Shown here: piece after piece, positions 24,942 through 32,235 of the stretch
How the letters are laid out: every line of letters starts with the position of its first letter
How positions within the stretch are numbered: the first letter of the stretch is position 1
Assembly: GCA_020629635.1 (NCBI GenBank)
Contig: JAHDCX010000007.1
Location: forward strand, 178,632 to 231,072
DNA length: 52,441 nucleotides
Source of the DNA: Acidimicrobiales bacterium
Lineage (GTDB): Bacteria > Actinomycetota > Acidimicrobiia > Acidimicrobiales > SHLQ01
Direction: 5' to 3'
Made by a program: the position numbers and the translations under genes
The notes under the pieces: generated by a model
What the model saw: only the letters and a program-made list of their open reading frames with translations
The model's database searches: none
What the model was told of the DNA's origin: nothing

Positions 24942-26120
24942 GTGAGCGCGCTGAGCGAAGTCTTCTTCGGGACGATGGCCTCCGCCGAGTCGATGCTCGG
25001 GGCCGGACGGCGGTCCGACTGGCACCGATGGGAGAGCACGGGGCGAGCAGCCGAATCGAGGACGGGCTCCGGGTTCGGTGAGCGCTACGCCGATGACCTC
25101 GGCGTCCTTGCCACGCTCGGCCTGACGCACCTTGCCCTCCCCGTCGATTGGTCGCGGGTCGAACCTCATGCCGACCGCATCGACGGCGCCGAGCTCGAAT
25201 GGCTCGATCAGGTCATCGCTGCCGCGACCGACCTCGGCGTGCACCTCTGGCCGGTGATGCACCACACGTCGCTGCCCGGATGGTTCGGAGACGACACCGA
25301 CGGCTTCCGCACCACCGACGGACCCTCGATCCACTGGTCCCGCCACGTCGACCGAATGGCCGAGTTCTTCGACGACCGCGTGGCCGGCTGGTACCCCATG
25401 GTCGATCCGATCGGCTGGGCCATCCGCTCGCACTTCAGCGGCGTGATCCCGCCCGGCCGACAATCACTCGAGGACGCCCACGACGCCATCGAAGGGGTCG
25501 TCGATGCACAGATCGAAGCGGCTCGGCTGCTCTCGTCCGGCTCAAAACCCGTCGTCGGGGCACTCACGATCCCCACGTACGGCTCGGCGAGCCCCGAGGC
25601 GGACGCCCAACGCCGAACGTGGGATCAGACCTCGGCAATGGCCTGGATCGAGGGTGTCCGGGACGGCGTGCTTCGCTGGCCGTGGCGCGGCCCCCGACAC
25701 CGGGAGGACATGGCCAAGGCCTTCGATGCGATCTCGATCGGCTACGCATCGACGTGGACGGTCGACCGAGCCGGGGGTCTGACCCCGCACGGGGACCGGT
25801 TCGACGGAGCCGGCCGCGACCACGAACCCCAACGCTTCGGAGACGTTCTCCATCGTGTCATCGACGAACTCGGCGACCACGAAATCTTCGTGCACGGTTT
25901 GGGCGTCGCCTCCACCGACGATGCGTGGCGCCGGGATCTCCACACGGCGTGGCTCGACCAGCTGGCGATGGCCACCAATGACGGGCTGAAACTGCGGGGG
26001 GTCTTCTTCGAGCCCGGCATCGACGGCTACGACCACCGCACCGGGTTCGACCATCCCTCCGGGCTTCTCGACCGGAGCCGGGATCCAAAGGCGAGCTTCG
26101 ACTGGATCGACGCCCAGTGA
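24942..26120 (+). CDS. Glycoside-hydrolase family 1-like protein lacking catalytic glutamates
   Basis: 392 residues from a GTG preceded by GGAGAG. The GH1 barrel is recognisable: EVFFGTMASAES (for FLWGxATSAxQ), LALPVDWSRVEP (for SISWSRIxP), LWPVMHHTSLPGWF, and SHFSGVIPPG (for GxxAPG). The acid/base motif NEP reads VDP, with Asp155 in place of Glu. The nucleophile motif TENG reads HGLG, with Gly319 in place of Glu. So normal retaining glycosidase activity is unlikely; it may be a sugar-binding or repurposed protein. No signal peptide. The stop overlaps the start of the methyltransferase gene. Confidence 0.75.
   Translation: MSALSEVFFGTMASAESMLGAGRRSDWHRWESTGRAAESRTGSGFGERYADDLGVLATLGLTHLALPVDWSRVEPHADRIDGAELEWLDQVIAAATDLGVHLWPVMHHTSLPGWFGDDTDGFRTTDGPSIHWSRHVDRMAEFFDDRVAGWYPMVDPIGWAIRSHFSGVIPPGRQSLEDAHDAIEGVVDAQIEAARLLSSGSKPVVGALTIPTYGSASPEADAQRRTWDQTSAMAWIEGVRDGVLRWPWRGPRHREDMAKAFDAISIGYASTWTVDRAGGLTPHGDRFDGAGRDHEPQRFGDVLHRVIDELGDHEIFVHGLGVASTDDAWRRDLHTAWLDQLAMATNDGLKLRGVFFEPGIDGYDHRTGFDHPSGLLDRSRDPKASFDWIDAQ
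25774..25788. repeat. GGGGTCTGACCCCGC 15-mer inside the GH1-like gene
   Basis: Near-palindromic 15-mer identical to 33696-33710, which lies in another gene in a different reading frame. It shares the TGACCCC core of the intergenic repeats. It may be a captured repeat or chance. Confidence 0.3.
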
Positions 26121-26914
26121 GCGGCGGGGAACGCCAAGTCACGGACCCGGATGACCCTCGGCTGACGCCATTCCTCGGACTCCGCGACCAAGCCACCCGC
26201 AAACGGCGCGAAGCCCCCGGCGGCGACATGGCGGACGTGTTCATCGCCGAAGGCGATCTGGTCATCGAGAGGGGACTCGAGGCCGGACTGCGCCTCCGTG
26301 CGGTGCTGGTCGACGACGCACGGGCCAAGCCGCTCGAACTTCCGACCGACGCCGAGGTCTTACGAGCCGCACCGAACGTGCTCGACGTGGTCGCCGGATG
26401 GCCGACCCTCCGGGACCCGATCGCCTGTTTCGAGCGGCCAACCCTCCCCGACCCAACCAGTCTCCTGCAGATGGCCAAGCGGGTCGCCGTTCTCGAAGGC
26501 ATCAACAACCCCAACAATCTCGGCGTCATCATGCGCAACGCAGCAGGCCTCGGACTCGACGCCGTCCTGCTCGACCCAACGTGCGGGGACCCGCTCTACC
26601 GGCGGGCCATCCGGGCGTCCATGGGCCAGGTGTTCGCCATCCCTCACGCTCGCATCGACGCATTGCCGTCGGCGCTGTCGACTCTGCATGACGCCGGCTT
26701 CGACACGATCGCGTTGACGCCGAGTGCGGACGCTCAGCTCCATGAGCTCGAGCTGGGACCACGCCGTGCGATTCTTCTCGGCGCTGAAGGACCCGGCCTG
26801 ACCGACGCCACCATCTCCGCCTGCGGGTACGCCGGCCGCATCGACATGGCCAGATCCGTCGACTCGCTCAACGTCGGCTCCGCAGCAGCCATCGCCTTCC
26901 ACGCGCTGCGCTGA
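26117..26914 (+). CDS. TrmH/SpoU-family RNA 2'-O-methyltransferase
   Basis: 265 residues. The three SPOUT motifs are clear: motif 1 GINNPNNLGVIMRNAAGLG, motif 2 ILLGAEGPGLT, motif 3 DSLNVGSAAAIAF, which together make the knotted SAM site. The N-terminal ~95 residues are a SpoU substrate-binding domain. It methylates ribose in rRNA or tRNA; the exact target cannot be read. GTG start overlapping the GH1-like stop (GTGA). Confidence 0.9.
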   Translation: MSGGERQVTDPDDPRLTPFLGLRDQATRKRREAPGGDMADVFIAEGDLVIERGLEAGLRLRAVLVDDARAKPLELPTDAEVLRAAPNVLDVVAGWPTLRDPIACFERPTLPDPTSLLQMAKRVAVLEGINNPNNLGVIMRNAAGLGLDAVLLDPTCGDPLYRRAIRASMGQVFAIPHARIDALPSALSTLHDAGFDTIALTPSADAQLHELELGPRRAILLGAEGPGLTDATISACGYAGRIDMARSVDSLNVGSAAAIAFHALR

Positions 26915-26932
26915 CGGCAACTCACCGCGGGC

Positions 26933-26938
26933 TACGGT
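26933..26938 (+). promoter_or_regulatory. Candidate -10 for the PhyH-type gene (leaderless)
   Basis: TACGGT 6 nt before the ATG at 26945; no ribosome-binding site. Identical in sequence and spacing to the element at 37821. Confidence 0.45.
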
Positions 26939-26944
26939 CGACCC

Positions 26945-27790
26945 ATGCTCGTGGTCTCGCCGACCGACGCCATAGCTCGCGCCGACGCGCTGGCCGACGC
27001 ACTTCTCGATGACGACGGCGCGATCCGTATCGCAGAGGCGGTTGATCACGCGCTGCTCAGTGAGGCGCTTGAGCGGATTCGCCAGGCACCGGCGGATCGC
27101 GATGGCGAGCGATATCGGACCTGGAACGTGCTGGCGCTGGGTGACGTGTTCGCCCAACTCGTCCAGCTCCCATCGGTGCTTGCCGTGGTGGATGCGTTGC
27201 TTGGCGATCAAGCGATCCTTGGTTCGATCGGCGCCAACCGGGTCCTGCCCGGCGGCCGCGGCCAGGGCGCACACATCGACTACCCGTACTGGGACATCTA
27301 CAACGCGGCGGCCTATCCACGCCGTTTCTCGGCCTCCTACGCGCTCAACTGCCAGGTGACGATTCTGCTCGACGACTTCACCGCCGAGTCCGGGGCCACC
27401 GCCTGGGCACCGGGCACGCAGGGCCTGATGCGCTTTCCGGACTCACGGGCCGAGTTCGACGCCCGCGCCCAACGGATGCTTGGCGAGGCGGGAGATGTCG
27501 TGATCTTCAACGGCGCCTGCTGGCACTGTGCGATGCCGAACGAGTCAGCCCAAGAACGCACGGGCCTGCTTCTCCAGTACCTACCGAAGTTCGTGAAGCC
27601 GATGGAAGATCTGCACGCCACTCTGCCGGCCGGCTTCGTCGACGCAGCGACGCCGACGATGCGACGTCTGCTCGGGCTGCACGGCCGGGTGGTCGATACG
27701 GCGGATCTGCCGGACGATTGCCCGGAGGTTCCGGAGCCACCTCGGACCGGGGCAGCCCGCACCGACGCCGGCCACAGCTCGGGCAACTGA
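26945..27790 (+). CDS. Phytanoyl-CoA dioxygenase (PhyH)-family Fe(II)/2-oxoglutarate oxygenase
   Basis: 281 residues. The iron triad is H110-x-D112 (GQGAHIDYPYWD) and the distal H193 (ACWHCAMPNES); the Arg in QERTGLLLQ probably binds 2-oxoglutarate. The family hydroxylates small molecules and includes PhnY, which makes the substrate of PhnZ. A PhnZ-like gene lies 5 kb away, so a split PhnY/PhnZ pathway is possible but unproven. The last ~30 residues look disordered. Leaderless-type start. Confidence 0.83.
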   Translation: MLVVSPTDAIARADALADALLDDDGAIRIAEAVDHALLSEALERIRQAPADRDGERYRTWNVLALGDVFAQLVQLPSVLAVVDALLGDQAILGSIGANRVLPGGRGQGAHIDYPYWDIYNAAAYPRRFSASYALNCQVTILLDDFTAESGATAWAPGTQGLMRFPDSRAEFDARAQRMLGEAGDVVIFNGACWHCAMPNESAQERTGLLLQYLPKFVKPMEDLHATLPAGFVDAATPTMRRLLGLHGRVVDTADLPDDCPEVPEPPRTGAARTDAGHSSGN

Positions 27791-27809
27791 GTCTCACTAG
27801 CCAGTTGCG

Positions 27810-27827
27810 TTGTTGAGACCTGACCCC
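27810..27827. repeat. Dispersed repeat, 18-bp copy 2 (TTGTTGAGAC type)
   Basis: TTGTTGAGACCTGACCCC, in the 45-bp gap between the convergent ends of the PhyH-type gene and trpS. One mismatch from the copy at 21316-21333. Confidence 0.6.
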
Positions 27828-27835
27828 ACGGGGGA

Positions 27836-28819
27836 TCAGCCGGGGAGGAGTCCCACGTTGGTCTTGGCGCGATCGAGGACGTCGGCGGCGATTGCCTCGG
27901 CCTTGTCGGCGCCGACCTTCAGGAGACGCTCGGTCTCGGCCGGGTCCGCCTGGAGCTCGGCGAAGCGCTCCTGGATCGGGCGGAGGAGCTCGATGACCGC
28001 GGCTGCGGTGTCTGCCTTGAGCGGGCCGTACTGCTCGTAGTTCTCGGCGAGGGCGCGCGGATCGCCACCCGTCGCACCGGCGAGAATCGACAAGAGATTC
28101 GACACGCCGGGTTTGGCGTCGAGGTCATAGCGCACCTCCATGTCCGAATCGGTCACGGCCCGCTTGAACTTCTTCTCGACGGCCTTGAAGTCCTCGAGCA
28201 CGTTGACCGTGCCGGCACCCTCTTCGGACTTGGACATCTTGCGGTCGGGGTGCTGAAGGTCCATCACGCGGGCACCGGCAGGAGGAATGACATGTTCGGG
28301 AACGACGAACGTGTCGCCGTAGCGACCGTTGAATCGCTCGGCGATGTCTCGAGTGATCTCCACATGCTGACGTTGGTCATCGCCAACCGGCACGAAGTCG
28401 GTGTCGTACAGCAGGATGTCGGCGGCTTGGAGCGCGGGATAGGTGAACAGACCCGCGGAGATGAACTTCGTGCCGTCGCGATTCGACTTGTCCTTGAACG
28501 CGGTCATGCGGCTGAGCTCGCCGTAGCTCACTGTGCATTCCATCAACCACGCAAGCTGCGGGTGCTGCGGCACATGGGACTGCACGAACAGGATTGCCTT
28601 CTCCGGGTCAATGCCGACGGCGATGAGCAGTTGCGCAAGCTCAATCGTGTTGCGACGAAGTTCGTCAGGGTCGTGACGCAACGTCAGCGCATGCAGATCG
28701 ACAACGCAGTAGATCGAATCGTGTTCGTGCTGCATGTCGGCCCACTTGATGAGCGCACCGAGCAGGTTGCCGAGGTGAAGGTCGCCCGAGGGCTGAATTC
28801 CGCTGAAGACACGACTCAT
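27836..28819 (-). CDS. trpS: Tryptophanyl-tRNA synthetase
   Basis: 327 residues, the usual length for the bacterial short form. FSGIQPSGDLHLGNLLGA carries the HIGH-type motif (HLGN), RKMSKSEE is the KMSKS loop, and VPVGDDQRQHVEITRDIA is typical of TrpRS. It charges tRNA-Trp with tryptophan. The ATG at 28819 is preceded by TAGCCT 8 nt upstream. The gene ends against the 18-bp repeat. Confidence 0.96.
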   Translation of the reverse strand: MSRVFSGIQPSGDLHLGNLLGALIKWADMQHEHDSIYCVVDLHALTLRHDPDELRRNTIELAQLLIAVGIDPEKAILFVQSHVPQHPQLAWLMECTVSYGELSRMTAFKDKSNRDGTKFISAGLFTYPALQAADILLYDTDFVPVGDDQRQHVEITRDIAERFNGRYGDTFVVPEHVIPPAGARVMDLQHPDRKMSKSEEGAGTVNVLEDFKAVEKKFKRAVTDSDMEVRYDLDAKPGVSNLLSILAGATGGDPRALAENYEQYGPLKADTAAAVIELLRPIQERFAELQADPAETERLLKVGADKAEAIAADVLDRAKTNVGLLPG

Positions 28820-28827
28820 GACGGACG

Positions 28828-28833
28828 AGGCTA
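28828..28833 (-). promoter_or_regulatory. Candidate -10 for trpS (leaderless)
   Basis: TAGCCT on the minus strand, 8 nt before the ATG at 28819; no Shine-Dalgarno sequence. Confidence 0.4.
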
Positions 28834-28848
28834 GCGAGCGCGATGCGA

Positions 28849-28861
28849 GGGTCTGACCCCG
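28849..28861. repeat. Partial dispersed repeat upstream of trpS
   Basis: GGGTCTGACCCCG, matching the core of the 31-bp elements, just past the stop side of the EamA-type gene. A short cccgcgctttcggg hairpin follows (28864-28877) and may act as a weak terminator. Confidence 0.45.
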
Positions 28862-28878
28862 AACCCGCGCTTTCGGGA

Positions 28879-29736
28879 TCAGCCGATGGCGATCATGACG
28901 GTGGCGATGACGGCGAGGCCGGCGCCGAGGCGTTGTGTGACAGCGATGCGTTCGCCGAGGACGACTGCCGCCAACGCAATGGTGGCGATCGGATACAACG
29001 ACGTGAGCACCGACACGGTGGTGAGATCGCCGACATCGACGGCGTAGAGGAAGAGCACGTTGGCCAGCGTGTCGAGCACACCCGTTGCGAGGACCAGCTT
29101 GCCGAGCCCCTCCCCCCTCGGGATCGCTGCACGTCCGGCGATCGCCAACGAGACGAGCAGCACCGACGACGTCAGGGTTCGTGCGCCGACGATCGTCCAC
29201 GGCGCCGACGCCTCGTCCGCCGCGTCGATGAAGATGAAGAACAGACCAAAACCGGCGCCAGCTCCGAGTGCCCCGAGCAGCGCTGCCGCATCGAAGCGGG
29301 ACGATTCGGTGTCCTGGCCGTCCAGCGGTTCGTCGTCGCTGCTCGACACGAGCCAGATCGCCACCATCGCCACGGTGATCCCGACCCACGTCCCGAAACC
29401 CGGTCGATCGCCGGTGAGGACCCCCCACGTCGCCGGCACAAAGGCAGACGTGACTGCGGTGACCGGAGCGACGATCGACATCGGGCCGCGGGCGAGGCCG
29501 CGATAGAGCAAGGCGACCCCTACGCCGCCGCACGCTCCGCCGATCGCGCCCAGCCCAACGTCGCGCCAGATGAACTCGTTCTCGATCACGATCGCCGCGA
29601 TGAGGACTCCCCCGAGCCCGACGAGGTGCGACCACGCCACGACCCGGACGACCGCGGTCTTCTTCGCGGCCAGGCCACCGACGAAATCACCGCTACCGAA
29701 GACGGCAGCAACGATCAGACTCAGAACAATCGCCAT
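28879..29736 (-). CDS. EamA/DMT-family permease
   Basis: 285 residues with ten hydrophobic segments in two similar halves, the EamA arrangement (for example SHLVGLGGVLIAAIVI in the first half and VLTSLYPIATIALAAVVLGERI near the end). SLYPIATIALAAVVLGE is a family hallmark. Substrate unknown. The start region overlaps GGTGG about 7 nt upstream. Repeats flank both ends. Confidence 0.87.
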   Translation of the reverse strand: MAIVLSLIVAAVFGSGDFVGGLAAKKTAVVRVVAWSHLVGLGGVLIAAIVIENEFIWRDVGLGAIGGACGGVGVALLYRGLARGPMSIVAPVTAVTSAFVPATWGVLTGDRPGFGTWVGITVAMVAIWLVSSSDDEPLDGQDTESSRFDAAALLGALGAGAGFGLFFIFIDAADEASAPWTIVGARTLTSSVLLVSLAIAGRAAIPRGEGLGKLVLATGVLDTLANVLFLYAVDVGDLTTVSVLTSLYPIATIALAAVVLGERIAVTQRLGAGLAVIATVMIAIG

Positions 29737-29749
29737 GAGCGTTCCACCA

Positions 29750-29814
29750 GGTCACTCGGGTGTCTGACCCCGAAGTGACCGGTGGTCACGTTGGTGTCTG
29801 ACCCCAACGTGACC
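29750..29814. repeat. Two tandem 31-bp REP-like elements
   Basis: Copies at 29750-29780 and 29784-29814, 3 bp apart. Each begins GGTCAC, has GTGTCTGACCCC in the middle and ends GTGACC, so the outer 6 bp are inverted repeats. They fill the gap between the EamA-type gene and the end of the MoxR-like gene. Confidence 0.8.
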
Positions 29815-29816
29815 GC

Positions 29817-31244
29817 TCAGGTGCGGCCGCGGTAGGACGCGTTCGGGCCGAGGGTGTTCTTGTTGAGGCGTTTGCTGAGGTGGAGGCCCTCCAGCACCAG
29901 CTCGATCGCGCTCGCCCGTACCGCAGGAATCGACGCGTCGACCTCGTCGCCGTCAAGCAGGGCATCGACCGCGTCGTTCAGCGCAGGGATCCGATCGGCG
30001 AGCCCGACGTAGTCCTCGACGGAGATGTCCGCACCGACCTCGACCGTCTCGCCGTTCTCGAACGCGTCGACGATCGGGCCGTGCAGGACCGGATCGACCG
30101 AATCGAGGAATGTCTCGTGCACGGCGGAACGAACCAACGCATCGATCACGCGTCCCTCGCTGCCGTCCTCAAAAGCTTCGACCTCGATCTTGCCCGACGT
30201 TGTGGCAGCGATCGCCGACAGGTCGCCGATCCTCGGCACGGCGATGTCTTCGCCGTTCGACAACGAACGCCGAACCGCGTTGGCGACCATCGCCTCGTGA
30301 TTCGACACGGTCAGTCGAACCGACACACCGGATCGCTGACTGATCTGGCTCGACTGGCGGGCCTGCTGAGAGAACTCGGCCACGATCTCGAGCATGAACT
30401 CGGGCACCCGAACATCGACCACTTCGGCCGGCGGAAGCACGGCCTCTTGCTGGGCGATGATCATCTCGGTCTCGACGTCGAGGGGATAGTGGGTCCGGAT
30501 CTGCGAGCCGAACCGGTCCTTCAACGGCGTGATGATGCGGCCACGATTCGTGTAGTCCTCCGGGTTGGCCGACGCGAACAGAACCACGTCGAGCGGGAGC
30601 CGCACCTTGTATCCCCGGATCTGGACATCGCGCTCCTCGAGAACGTTGAGCAGACCGACCTGGATTCGCTCCGAAAGGTCGGGCAGCTCGTTCATGGCGA
30701 AGATCCCGCGGTTGGTGCGCGGGACGAGCCCATAGTGGAGTGTCAGCTCGTCGGAGAGGTACCGGCCTTCGGCCACCTTGATCGGGTCGACCTCTCCGAT
30801 GAGATCGGCAATCGACGTGTCCGGGGTGGCGAGCTTCTCGCCGTAGCGCTCGTCGCGATGCACCCAGTCGATCGGCGTGTCGTCGCCGTGTTCGGCGACG
30901 AGCGCTTTCGCCTGCGCCGAGATCGGGTTGTACGGATCGTCGTTGATCTCCGAACCCGCGATGATCGGCATCCACTCGTCGAGAAGTTCTGTGAGACCGC
31001 GGATCATCCGCGTCTTCGCCTGCCCTCGCTCGCCGAGAAAGATGACGTCGTGGCCAGCCAGCAATGCGTTCTCGAGCTGTGGCAGAACGGTGTTCTCGTA
31101 GCCGAGCACGCTTTCGACGAGCGGCTCGCCCGCACGGATCCGAGCGACCGCGTTTCGGCGCAGCTCTTCGGCGACGGGCACGGACGCCCATCCGCTCTCC
31201 CGAAGCGCTCCGAGGGTGGTGGGCCGATCCGCAGTCGAAGTCAT
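29817..31244 (-). CDS. MoxR/magnesium-chelatase-type AAA+ ATPase
   Basis: 475 residues. The P-loop GERGQAKT is at 71-78, with Ala where Gly is usual. Walker B/sensor region: GIFAMNELPDLSERIQVGLLN; sensor 1: ASANPEDYTNRGRI; arginine-finger helix: PLKDRFGSQIRTHYP. It resembles ChlI/BchI-type ATPases that partner with VWA proteins; the VWA gene lies 5 kb away on the same strand rather than next door. GATACA lies 8 nt before the ATG. Confidence 0.87.
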   Translation of the reverse strand: MTSTADRPTTLGALRESGWASVPVAEELRRNAVARIRAGEPLVESVLGYENTVLPQLENALLAGHDVIFLGERGQAKTRMIRGLTELLDEWMPIIAGSEINDDPYNPISAQAKALVAEHGDDTPIDWVHRDERYGEKLATPDTSIADLIGEVDPIKVAEGRYLSDELTLHYGLVPRTNRGIFAMNELPDLSERIQVGLLNVLEERDVQIRGYKVRLPLDVVLFASANPEDYTNRGRIITPLKDRFGSQIRTHYPLDVETEMIIAQQEAVLPPAEVVDVRVPEFMLEIVAEFSQQARQSSQISQRSGVSVRLTVSNHEAMVANAVRRSLSNGEDIAVPRIGDLSAIAATTSGKIEVEAFEDGSEGRVIDALVRSAVHETFLDSVDPVLHGPIVDAFENGETVEVGADISVEDYVGLADRIPALNDAVDALLDGDEVDASIPAVRASAIELVLEGLHLSKRLNKNTLGPNASYRGRT

Positions 31245-31266
31245 GGGCTGTGTGTATCACGACCAA

Positions 31267-31284
31267 CCGCGGTCGACACCGCGG
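31267..31284. promoter_or_regulatory. Inverted repeat between the MoxR-like and HLD-I genes
   Basis: CCGCGGT-CGAC-ACCGCGG, 7-bp perfect arms, in the 64-bp divergent region. It is placed to repress or activate either gene. No regulator gene is adjacent. Confidence 0.4.
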
Positions 31285-31308
31285 AACGGAACGTGTTGGG
31301 ATGGACGC

Positions 31309-32223
31309 ATGGAACTCCTGCGCACGCCAGACGAACACTTCACCGATCTGCCCGGCTACCCCTTCGAACCCCACTACGTCGAGGTCGCCAACACTGACGG
31401 TGGCGAGGCGATCCGGGTCCATCATCTCGACGAAGGCCCGAGCGACGGTCCCGTCGCGCTGCTCATGCACGGCGAACCGTCCTGGAGCTACCTGTATCGC
31501 CACATGATTCCGCTTCTGGTCGATCGCGGATTCCGATGTGTTGCGCCGGACCTCGTCGGCTTCGGGCGTTCCGACAAGCCGGCGGATCGCAACGATCACA
31601 CGTACGCGCGGCACGTCGCCTGGATGAGCGAGGCGTTGTTCGGTCATCTCGACCTCCAAGGAATCACGATGTTCTGCCAGGACTGGGGTGGACTGATCGG
31701 GTTGCGGCTCGCGTCGGCCGAACCCGATCGCTTCCGGGCGATCGTGGCGTCCAACACCGGTATGCCCACTGGAGCCGGGACGCCATCGGAGGCGTTCGAG
31801 AACTGGAAGGTGTTTTCCCAGACGGTTCCTGACTTCGACTCCGGCGTGATCGTGCAGATGGCCACCAACACCGAGTTGAGCGATGCGGAAGTGGCGGCGT
31901 ACAACGCTCCCTTCCCCGACGACGCCTACAAGGAGGGCGCTCGAGTGATGCCGACACTCGTGCCAACGACCGCCGACGATCCCGGGGCCGTCGACAACCG
32001 AGAGGCGTGGACGACCCTTGCGAGGTTCGCTGGGCCGTTCATCACCGCCTTTGGAAGCGACGACCCGGTCACTGTCGGAGGGGACCGCTACTTCCAGGAG
32101 AACGTGGCCGGCGCAGAGGGTCAGCCGCACCGAACGGTCGAGGGCGGCCACCACTTCATCCAAGAGGATGCGGCCCCCGCATTGGTCGAGGCGATGGTGG
32201 ACGCGTTCGAACGGGGCGCGTGA
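31309..32223 (+). CDS. Haloalkane dehalogenase, subfamily HLD-I (DhlA-type)
   Basis: 304 residues. HGEPSW (about 54-59) supplies the oxyanion/halide site, nucleophile D125 with halide-binding W126 lies in CQDWGGLIGLR, the acid is in AFGSDDPVT and the base in GGHHFIQED. The Asp-His-Asp layout and Trp after the nucleophile are the HLD-I pattern. It hydrolyses carbon-halogen bonds to alcohol and halide. Cytoplasmic. The start is the ATG at 31309; an out-of-frame ATG lies 8 nt upstream. A second dehalogenase of another subfamily is at 37833. Confidence 0.88.
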   Translation: MELLRTPDEHFTDLPGYPFEPHYVEVANTDGGEAIRVHHLDEGPSDGPVALLMHGEPSWSYLYRHMIPLLVDRGFRCVAPDLVGFGRSDKPADRNDHTYARHVAWMSEALFGHLDLQGITMFCQDWGGLIGLRLASAEPDRFRAIVASNTGMPTGAGTPSEAFENWKVFSQTVPDFDSGVIVQMATNTELSDAEVAAYNAPFPDDAYKEGARVMPTLVPTTADDPGAVDNREAWTTLARFAGPFITAFGSDDPVTVGGDRYFQENVAGAEGQPHRTVEGGHHFIQEDAAPALVEAMVDAFERGA

Positions 32224-32235
32224 TCGCACCATCCG

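Noticed and set aside
22791-25463. An 890-residue reading of the VWA protein from 25463
   Set aside because: The extra ~215 residues overlap the GH1-like gene antisense. The ATG at 24818 has the family N-terminus and a -10 at leaderless spacing.
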